This document shows positions 45,129 through 53,174 of a stretch of DNA of 53,174 nucleotides, piece by piece (position 1 is the first letter of the stretch; the number at the start of each line of letters is the position of its first letter). The DNA comes from Krasilnikovozyma curviuscula (taxonomy: Eukaryota; Basidiomycota; Tremellomycetes; Cystofilobasidiales; Mrakiaceae). The notes under the pieces are model-generated. The model was not told where the DNA came from. It worked only from the letters and a program-made list of their open reading frames with translations, and did no database searches. Location: NCBI GenBank assembly GCA_014825775.1, contig MVAQ01000148.1:1-53174 (forward strand), in the 5' to 3' direction. The translations under genes and the position numbers were made by a program.

Positions 45129-46216
45129 TTAGAAGGAGATAGCTAAAGACTTACTTCGAGTATTGAACCGCTTCTTGGCGGGAATCGGCGTCGCTAAACT
45201 CATCTTCTGGAAAGTGTTGATAAACTCGGTCTTTGACGCATTCCATCTCTTATGGGATCCAAATGTATCACTTGTAACTTGCACTTCAAATATCCAGTCT
45301 AAAAGGGAGTTGTGGTAAGTTTTGACAGCGACAGAAAAGATGGTCCGGGAAATCTTACTCCGACAGTCCACTCGCGTTGCAGCCACCAGGCGAAGAAAGA
45401 TCCTAGCAGCATGAGGGTAGATCGTTTTATACCCTAGAAGCCAGAAATGAAGAAATATGAGCGCTTGAATGGGGAGCCGATGAATAGAATAGCAGCTCGC
45501 TTACCATCAGCGTAGAAATTCCACCCCGTTACGAATACCTCCTCTCCTCGCAACCTAATCTTCGTTTTCTCTGCACCATGTTCAACCATGTATTTCTCCG
45601 TCAACCTCCTTAGCACCTCATTATCAAACTTCTGCCCTCTGATCCTACAGAAGCTCATCTCGTGCACAACCGGGTCTCTCTCCAGCGACTCCAGCGTAAC
45701 GTTATCAACCCAAGGCGGGACTCTTTTGTCAAACAACCGAGGAGTTACTGGTCGTGGTTTTTTCCTGGGCGTCATTCGTGGTTGGCGTATCTTCGCTTTG
45801 TTGGTTCTGGTGAAGCTCTGCTGAAAGGGGATTTGTCGCCGAATGAGAGCTGGAAATCGCAGAGACAATTTGGATGACCGTTCATGGTGAGTTTTGGAGG
45901 TAGAAGGTAAAATTACAGGAGATATTGGCAGTTGTGGTGGAGACTCAATATCCAGGGCGGTAGGAGAAGCGAAGAGTGTGTCGAGGGATAATTCGAAATC
46001 AGAGACGCTTTGACGGAGGCGTCTTTTTGAGGGACCAGATCTAATAAGGGGTTGAGTAGAAGAGTAATGTCTTGTCGTTGAAGGTGGAGAACGTGGCGGA
46101 GTAGCGGTGCGTCGAGCTCGAATAGCAAATTGACTCGAGCACGGCCGGACCATTCGGTCCACTGGGCATCGAGTAGACGTATCTTTCAAGAGCTGAGATA
46201 AGCCTAGTTTCTTCAT
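45129..46216 (-). CDS. Single-module protein with the same unrecognised domain
   Basis: Function unknown. Exons 45505-46216, 45359-45433 and 45129-45298 sum to 957 nt (318 aa). After about 180 residues of basic, Ser/Pro/Arg-rich sequence comes one copy of the module seen three times at 31.5-35.2 kb: VHEMSFCRIRG, then LRRLTEKYMVEHGAEKTKIRL, RGEEVFVTGWNFYAD, a 75-nt exon ending VDCR, then NWIFEVQV. Both introns are phase 1, and the middle exon has the same length (75 nt) as that of module 2 in the larger gene. The start is ATG 46216 (MKKLGLSQLLKD); a spliced upstream exon is possible because a donor-acceptor pair (gtgagc at 46315, ctactag at 46258) lies upstream. A donor-like gtaagt near the C-terminus (about 45149) could alter the last residues. 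Confidence 0.62.
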
Positions 46217-48449
46217 TTCTGAAGAAGGCGAAACTAACGCTACCTCATAGAAGCAACTAGTAGTGAGCCTCAAAGCCGAAGATCCACCGTCTGACTGAGA
46301 AGGGAGCCTGCTCACCTATGCTTCTCTGTTAGAATCGAATGATTATGTCACCTACTATCCAGCCCAGCGATGTAGCAAACTGCTCTACACCAATGCATCC
46401 AGTTTCCCGTTTGGCTTCACCAGCAGAAGGTGCGGATTCCTCAAAGAGAAGACGACAGCCAGTCTAACCTTCAGATTTACGACAGTGTAGAACAATTTAT
46501 TCTGGATTTAACGGTGATGTATGTGATCTATACATAAGGAAAACAAATAGGAAGCTTGTCAGCCCAGACGACGATCAAGCAGAGAAAATTAAGTCTTCAA
46601 AAACAGTACTGACGTGACTTCGCTGATTCAAGATGGAAGACAATAGGCAAAGATGTTGCTTGCACAATCAGCAGATAATTTCTGAGTTGATTCTTCACCT
46701 GAAAGTTTTGACTGTCGGACCCACCTGTACGCGAAACAGCTTCTAACCAACACAAGGGCAAATCTCTTAGCAGAATGAGAAGGCGCTTGCTGCTTGTGGA
46801 AGCTACTGAACATAATCAATTCATCTGATATGATCCAAAGGAAAGGATGAAAACTAAAGAGCCGCTTCAAGTGACACAATGGCCCGTGAGCCGTCTCGTC
46901 GTCTCGATACAGCCTCTCTCTTTTCTTCTGTTCAAAACACTAAAATAACAGAAGGCAAACATGACAAAAACGAAGTCAATTGACCCTTTGAATTAATCCA
47001 CAACGTCGCTGACTGCTTTGAGCTTGTGGGGATCGTCTTTAACCTAAGTTCGAATCAATTTGCACTTAGTTAAACGAACTGATCTCGAATTAGGTTCAAA
47101 TTATGCGAGATCCAGGGACTACCAATCAACCTAATGTTATCATAGCTAGGTTATATGGCGCCATATCGGTTGTCAGTCTCATTTGCTGGAGTCCAGTGTT
47201 AGACTGAGATGCGCGACAACTCATTTTTGGGGATAGTTGCGTTCTTCATTTGATTCAACTCAAATTTCAGCTCTTACAATATCGATCTAGCGGTAGTGAA
47301 ACTGTGATCAGTTCTGCAGGCCGCAAAAAGCCCCAGCGACGAGCAGACCTCAGATGACGATCACCTCTTGATACGACAAACACGTCTCGTCTGGCTTTGA
47401 TTGTTTGGGTGAAATCTAATTAGACCAAGAGATAGTCATTAGTTGTGGGTTCAAGTCAGAACCGGATGATAATACAGGACAGGGCAGTGATGAAAAAGTA
47501 AGCGACGAAAAGGTATTGAGCTGTGTTTCCAGTCGCAGACATTCACAATGAGAAGCTAGACTGGTCAAGATGATAACTGGAATTTTGTGCAACATTGATA
47601 GTATTATGCAGTTGTATCATACAACTATTACAGTTGTTTTGTGAGAGAAATTGGGAAATTATATGAGGTCGCTCGCAAAAAAAATCAAGATTGTCATATC
47701 AGAGATGCTATCAGTCCCCAAGTCTCTTCACTAAGGTAGATTGTTTCAGAATAGAAGATAATCCGGAAGAAAGAACAGTCCTCCAACATCTCACTCCGCC
47801 TTGTCTGCCTGGCTGTCGGATAGTTGTTGTGATTGATTATCTTCACATAGTTGCTCCTTGCTACCTGTTGCTCTAGAAGAAGTCGCGATTTCTAAGAAAC
47901 CTACAGCGTCTATACCACACCGAGTGATCTTCGAAGCACGGATGATTTAAGTTCTTCGCCAGTCTTGAGAGTTGTAATGTAGTAACAGTCATTTAGGTCG
48001 AAAGGGCAGCGATGGCCAGTTGTGATCAGTGTCGCTATTGCCAAAGTCGTAATGTCGAGGAACAAGTAGGAACGCTATTGGAGGTCTCAGCCATATCTAA
48101 AACAGAGTCATCAATCCAAAGTGTCAAAGAGACCCCTACCAGCTACTTCGCTCGGTGAGTGTTCAGCTTCATTGTTTTGTTTTTCAATGCGGCATTACCA
48201 GTGTCTCTCACGAAAACATGTTCATTCTTCGTGGAAGAACCATACCATATATCCTCGTTTGAAGACTCCTCCTTCTCAAAATGCCCCTCTACATTCATCG
48301 TTTCTATTGCCCTTGCCACTACATGAGTTTTGAAACTCCGATGGAGACGCTGGTGAAAAAAAGACCTCGGACGACCAATCGCGTAAGGAGGATTCTTACC
48401 CTCATTTGGTCACTTGCACTTCAGTCTTTTGGGCGGGTTATCCAATCTG
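46217..48449. other. 2.2-kb region without a recognised gene
   Basis: AT-richer sequence. It holds the upstream part of the single-module gene, a perfect 14-bp palindrome (ATATGGCGCCATAT, 47153-47166), and near its right end the leader of the CS-domain gene. The short open frames (for example 46628-46879 - and 47691-47876 +) have no recognisable content. No tRNA or transposon signature seen. Confidence 0.4.
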
Positions 48450-50222
48450 ATGTATACTTACCACCAGGTGAGTCTCTTGCTCCATTCCTCTCTTCCTCTC
48501 TTTCCAACCTCATCTGACCCGCATTCTCCGGCTTTCGTCTTTGTTCCCAGTCACATTCGCAGTTGACGCTGCTGCTGTTTGTGTCTGCGAAAGTGAGGGA
48601 GAACGACTTACTGATCATCTTCAAAGAGAACTACTTAGTTGTCAGGCTGAAGAATGGACAGGTCCTCGTGAAGGTGAGCTTGACTGCTTCTCGCTCGCTC
48701 GACGTTTGGTTTGGCTGTACCGGAAGGAAGAGTGGAAAGCGGAAAATAGCGGCAGATACATCAAAGTTTATACTTTCTCAGTTAGATACCTGAATTCTTC
48801 TTTCTGTTCTCCTCGTTTCTCTACCATTCCGTCATTTCATCAGGACATCGTTCCTCGAGGCTGATACAATTGCATAAAACGTTTTTCCTTTAGGGTAAAC
48901 TCTTCGCTCCCATCAACCCGTCAGCATCATCCCATATTCTTGAATCACCGTCTTCCAGTCGAACACAGCCGTCCTCCTCCCAAGATTCGTCCTCCGGTCC
49001 AAAGAGGGCGTCCTCCCTCTCCTCATCCTCCCAGAACTCATTCGAGGTCGTATCTCCCGCAGGCAGCGAGAAGGGTGCTGGCGAAAGCTACGGTACAGGA
49101 ACGGGAGGTGTAGTTTCTCTCGAATCGAGCGGGATCCTATCCAATGCGGCGTCTTCGTCCTCTTCGTTCTTCGACGATGCTTCCAGCTCAGCATCCGCAC
49201 CTTCGTCCCCCGCACACCAGCCAACCCCGACAGACTCCACTACACCACATTCTCTACCTCTCCAGCCTTCGTCACCAACCTCATCTGCATCCCAGCATTC
49301 TTCTCAGTCTGATTCGTCGGTTGGCCCAGGAGCGACGCGGCTGCTGACAATCCACCTCGAGAAGGTAGAGAAGGCCATCTGGCCCTATGTCATTAGCGGA
49401 GGGTGTCCTGCTGGTATCGACCCCCTAGAACGACCGTCAATATCCACGCCTGTGCCAGTCACTACTCTCAAGTCGTCTTCCATCGAAACTGTCGTCGAGT
49501 CAATAACCAGCGAAGCCGCCAAGGAAGAAGAAGAAGAAGAGGAAGACTTGAAGTTCAACATGGACTTCACTTCTCTCACGCACCTTGGCTGCCTCAGTAT
49601 CGCCTCAAACCCACGCTACGCACTGGAGCTCCTCCTGCACGCATTCACCATCTCATCTTTCGACCCGCTTACATCTCACCTGCTGGTGACACACTACTTC
49701 CCACCATCAGCGCTATTAATGGTCCTCGACAACACATCAATCGTTACTGTTCCCCAGGCGGGCGTGTGGAATGTAGAGCAAAGCATTGAGTGGATCGGCG
49801 GGTACGAAGGCTTGTCGCACCTCTACGCAACCTACGCATTCCTGCACCTTTCCGGTGGGATTCTGGGACTTAAATATCCGAAATCTTACTCAGCTTCCTC
49901 ATCGACTGTCGCTGCGTCGAGGGAGGCAGCAAAACGGTACGCGACGCTCGCGAGGTTCGTGTACGGCGATGTCGAGTTGGATGACGCGCTCGTGCAGCTG
50001 CTTGCTGAGCCAGAGGATGCGGCGAGTGTCAATTACGACGCGATCGAGAAGCTCGAGCTGAAGAAGCGACGACGAAAGTCTAGCGCGGCGGCGTTCCAGG
50101 GCAGGGATATGCCCATCGAGGAAGACGGGTTCAGCTTGATTAGTGTGGGTGGTGTGGTGCTTGCCCTCAGCGTTCTTGGTGTGGGGCTGGCGGTTTGGTT
50201 GAGGAGGACGAGGAGTGTTTGA
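48450..50222 (+). CDS. N-terminal CS-domain (p23/NudC-like) protein with C-terminal membrane anchor
   Basis: Exons 48450-48467 (18 nt), 48551-48673 and 48894-50222 sum to 1470 nt (489 aa). Residues 1-55 look like a CS domain, the beta-sandwich of Hsp90 co-chaperones and NudC proteins: MYTYHQSHSQLTLLLFV, DLLIIFKENYLVVRLKNG, VLVKGKLFAPI. A long Ser/Pro-rich linker follows, then LTIHLEKVEKAIWPYV (which reads like a last CS-domain strand), an acidic run, a helical region (LTHLGCLSIASNPRYALELL) and a hydrophobic segment at about 462-483 (SVGGVVLALSVLGVGLAVWL) before RRTRSV. This suggests a tail-anchored protein facing the cytosol. The short first exon was chosen because the other two frames break the CS pattern. 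No named orthologue recognised. Confidence 0.68.
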
Positions 50223-50713
50223 GAAGCTACGCTGAGCTTGAGTCATTCTTGTATAAACGGGTGATTTGACAGAGACTTGGGTTTTACGTTGTAATTTTGG
50301 AAACATATTGTTTTGTGAAAATAGATCTTTATTTGTAAAACTTTATTCACTTGCGATGCTTTGTTTCCTGCCAGGTACAGTCTGTTGGGATTAGTGTGAA
50401 GCAGAAACCGGGAGAGTTAGGTAATCTGCTGTCGCTTCCAAAATTTATGTTTCTTAAAGGATTCCCAGCTACAGCCCAGAAATTAGCAGGTAATAACCTG
50501 GCTGGGCTAGAATGCAACCTCGCGTTAGCCCTAGTGTCACCCTTCCCTCTCCCACCGACAATTGAACAATTCCAATCCCTCCACCCTTGTCCTTAATCCA
50601 ACCCATTTCACATCGTTTTTCTATTTCTGCAAAGCAAGAGATTCAAACCTTCTCTCTCCCACCTCTCCGGCCATCCCAGTCCTCAGCGTTTCGGCAAACC
50701 TACCAACAGCAAA
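50223..50713. promoter_or_regulatory. Promoter/5' leader of ERF4
   Basis: 491 bp with no recognised gene; pyrimidine-rich stretches precede the ERF4 ATG. Confidence 0.45.
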
Positions 50714-50854
50714 ATGGACCTCACAGCCCAACCAGAAGACATCAATGGCCTATCCGAGTACCGTACTGCTACAAGTAGAGGTGCTGCTCCAGTAGCAGGA
50801 GGAGGGGTGACAGGTTGGGTGACCAGGGACGTCCAGTGAGTCCTACTTCTTTCT

Positions 50855-50888
<34 letters not shown>

Positions 50889-51975
50889 TTCCCGTGTACT
50901 TTCGCAAGAGGTGTGTTGGAGGGAGGGGAGCATGAACTTTCTGCAACGACCAGAATGTTTTGGAAGAACAGGGGAGGCCCATGCAGTCTCACAACGAACT
51001 AGGCAAAGACAAAGTGATAGAGACAAGCATATACTATGTGCCCTCGTTCTACCTAAGCTGTTTGAGCTAACCTCTCTCACCCCCCAAATATCATCACTGG
51101 AATATCATGTAGACCACAGCATACGTCCAACATCTTCGGCACCTCCCCCAGCGGTATCATTGGGCGTGATAAACCTCGCGAAGTCGTGCGTATTGAACGA
51201 GATTGGATGGGTGGGGATTTAGCTCAGTACGTCTTTGCATCTTTTGGCTTCCCCTTCGTGAACATAGCTGACAGTTTGTGAGGATAGGTTTCACACACAT
51301 TTCCCCATCGAGCTCGAGGGCCGAGTGAGTTTCCTGCCGTCTTTCCTTTCTCCCCTTTCTACCTCAAGCTCAGTGGTCTAATCATTCCGAATGGTCCGAA
51401 TGGGCGATACTAGATCACACACCTCGACTTCCTCAACCTCATTAATGAAATCAATACCCTTCTACTCCGAGCAAACTCGCCTTCGCGCGCTGTGGTCGAC
51501 AACCTGGTCATGGTCTTCACCTGGCACCTGAGTCTACTTTTCTGGAAGGGCTGGTTCGCAAAGGTAAATGCTCTCCATGTATTTTTTAAATGGGGATGGA
51601 GGAGGACTAATATTGTGTTGGATTTCGCAGGGACTGGACGAAATTGAACAAGTTATCCAGAGGGAGAACGCGAACTGGAACCGGGTCGGGTTGAATCTGT
51701 TGAGTCCGAGAAAGAGTGCGTTGATGTTTGTGAGTATCCGAATCCTTTATTTTTCTACCTCCTTCCTCCAATGATGCTGATGTGTGGAGAATATGATGTG
51801 TTTTCGCGGTCCTCTGGCTGATGGTGATGATTTCTTGCGCCTCTCTTGATAGTTGGAGATCGAGTGAGTTATACTGTCTTCTTGTACCACATATCACATA
51901 AACTTTCCCTTGTATTCTTCTGACACTGTTGAACGTTTCTTTCTGTGTCTTTGACATACTTGTAGATATTATTGA
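50714..51975 (+). CDS. ERF4: Erf4/GOLGA7-like subunit of the Ras palmitoyltransferase
   Basis: Partner of the DHHC enzyme Erf2; the complex S-palmitoylates Ras at the ER/Golgi. Exons 50714-50835, 51113-51226, 51288-51324, 51414-51563, 51631-51729, 51853-51863 and 51966-51975 sum to 543 nt (180 aa). The Erf4 domain is clear: VVRIERDWMGGDLAQFHTHF, PIELEGRIT, FLNLINEINTLLLRA, WHLSLLFWKGWFAKGLDEIE, LNLLSPRKSALMFLEIEYY with the typical terminal LEIEYY. The penultimate exon is only 11 nt, and the last contributes 10 coding nt. The acceptor at 51112 (catgtag) was chosen because the nearer cacag breaks frame. Intron 1 contains a GT dinucleotide repeat. Confidence 0.87.
50857..50886. repeat. (GT)n microsatellite, about 14 units, in ERF4 intron 1
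   Basis: An uninterrupted GT run followed by six T, starting about 20 nt after the donor of ERF4 intron 1. Expected to be length-polymorphic. Confidence 0.9.
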
Positions 51976-52684
51976 AGGACTTTTTCCACACTCTTGGTTG
52001 GGTATATGGCCATATACCCCAACTACTGGCTTTCTCTCTTTACCGTTCTTGCTGAAGACTCTATACCCTTTTGCTCTTTATCGATACCCACTGTTAATTT
52101 TTTTCTTTTATCACGACAACAGCACTCGAGTCGTCATGGATGGTCACCATGCGAACGAGCGCAAGGTTGCACCTTCTGTCTCCATGTACAACATCTCACG
52201 TGCCCTTCCACAAATGTTGTGTAGTCCTCTTCTATTTCTTCTTTTTTTTTCATTTAAACATTTAAACCCAACTCTATAAATCTCCGTGCTGTTAGACAGG
52301 GAAAAAAAACGCCTCTTATTGTTACGTAAGCATGTATGTCCTGGAATCGCATGTGTCTGAGTCATATATTGTATCTCGTGGCTTGCAAAAAATTGAGGCG
52401 CCAGCTCAGCGAAAAAAAAGAGAGCGATCTGCTGCCTCCGTAAATGTCTCGCCTTTTCCTTTTTGCTTCTCAACCTTCATCTCGCCCAACTGCTCTCCCT
52501 CCCCCCCTCTCCTGCCTCAGGAATCCCCTCTCGTTCTTGTCCAACTCAACCGTGTATCATTGGATTAAAATAAGAAAAGGGAAAGTAATCAGAATAACCC
52601 CAACCCAACTGCTCCCATTGTCTGGTCCCAGCGTTCCATCCATTCGTCACTTTTTCGTCGCCCGGTGCCAGAAGCAATAAGAAG
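51976..52684. promoter_or_regulatory. ERF4 3' region and upstream region/leader of the last gene
   Basis: 709 bp with no recognised gene. CT-rich tracts at about 52.45-52.55 kb look like a promoter or leader for the gene starting at 52685. Confidence 0.4.
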
Positions 52685-52868
52685 ATGAATGGCCACGCAG
52701 CAGCGTCTTCCTCCTCCTCGAAGTCCCAGCACCATGCCCACCACCAGTCGAACGGCTCGGGCTCGTCAATGCAGGGTATCGTCGTTCCTTCTTCGTCGAC
52801 CCAGCCGCCGCCTGACGACACGATCCGCAACCTCGCGAGCAGCAACGAACAGACTTGGTTGCTGATAG
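52685..52868 (+). CDS. SSN6: Probable Ssn6/Cyc8 TPR corepressor, first exon only
   Basis: An open frame from ATG 52685 encodes a low-complexity start rich in Ser, His and Gln (MNGHAAASSSSSKSQHHAHH), then TIRNLASSNEQTWLLIG up to a donor (gtgcgt) at about 52869. The NEQTWLLIG block resembles the beginning of the first TPR of Ssn6/Cyc8 (ETTWLQIG...), the Tup1-associated transcriptional corepressor. The rest of the gene lies beyond the right edge or in an exon I cannot identify before 53174. Identification rests on about ten residues, so it is tentative. Confidence 0.45.
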
Positions 52869-53174
52869 GTGCGTCGCCTTCTTTTACATCTATATCTATG
52901 TCTAGTATGGTGGGTGGATTAGTAGGAGGGGAGAAGGGGCAGGGAGAGAGCGCTAGGCTCCTATGTTGTTGGAGAGAGAAGGGTCGTTCCGCATGCAGAC
53001 TAGCGAGCGAGCGGGCAGATCATTCCAAAACTTTTTTCTGTTATGTCTCTGTCGCTGGAATGTTTTCGATTCTTCTTTCTTTGAGATGAGACGACGGGTC
53101 CCTTGGACTAGAAGGGGCAGAGTAGGCTGAGGGGGAGCTGCTCGGGTGGAGGGGGGTACATGGTTTACTTCGGT

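Noticed and set aside
47041..47110. tRNA-like GGTTCAAAT-type string
   Set aside because: No cloverleaf could be formed: acceptor and anticodon stems are missing.
47153..47166. Perfect 14-bp palindrome ATATGGCGCCATAT
   Set aside because: One such palindrome in 53 kb is unsurprising, and nothing around it suggests a binding site.

Overview
The window is nuclear DNA of an intron-rich basidiomycete, most likely a Tremellomycete (Cryptococcus/Kwoniella/Tremella-like). This is inferred from many 55-90 nt GT-AG introns, spliced 5' leaders, fungal gene families (RIM15, CAND1, CDC11, CMC2, ERF4, a siderophore-type transporter) and long Ser/Pro-rich linkers. No rRNA, tRNA, CRISPR array or transposon was recognised. 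Gene models were spliced by eye; for most of them the exon lengths were summed and checked to be a multiple of three.

Layout. 1-5.3 kb (-): 5' two thirds of a RIM15 PAS kinase, running off the left edge inside an intron that begins with about 29 T. 6.2-8.5 kb (-): CARM1/PRMT4-type arginine methyltransferase. 9.3-14.7 kb (+): CAND1/TIP120 in 20 exons, including a 2-nt exon. 15.1-19.8 kb (+): tandem pair of cytochrome P450 genes. 20.0-21.6 kb (-): secreted ferritin-like protein. 22.6-25.3 kb (-): MFS sugar/quinate-type transporter. 25.7-26.7 kb (-) and 28.5-29.5 kb (+): two divergent F-box-like genes around 1.7 kb of non-coding DNA. 29.8-31.3 kb (-): Ser-rich protein of unknown function. 31.5-35.2 kb (-): a modular gene carrying three copies of an unrecognised domain. 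35.7-36.5 kb (+): CMC2. 36.7-37.5 kb (-): GNAT acetyltransferase. 37.8-40.6 kb (-): siderophore-iron-type MFS transporter. 41.3-42.4 kb (+): TMEM70-like mitochondrial protein. 42.8-44.8 kb (+): septin CDC11. 45.1-46.2 kb (-): second, single-copy gene with the unrecognised domain. 48.5-50.2 kb (+): CS-domain protein with a C-terminal membrane anchor. 50.7-52.0 kb (+): ERF4. 52.7 kb to the right edge (+): first exon of a probable SSN6/CYC8 corepressor.

Most genes are unrelated housekeeping or regulatory genes and there is no operon-like logic. The most novel content is the repeated module at 31.5-35.2 kb and 45.1-45.7 kb: four copies of a domain of about 100 residues, with introns at equivalent positions and all in phase 1, which looks like an undescribed lineage-specific family. 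The second theme is extreme exon miniaturisation: coding exons of 2, 7, 11, 11, 13, 16 and 18 nt in five genes.
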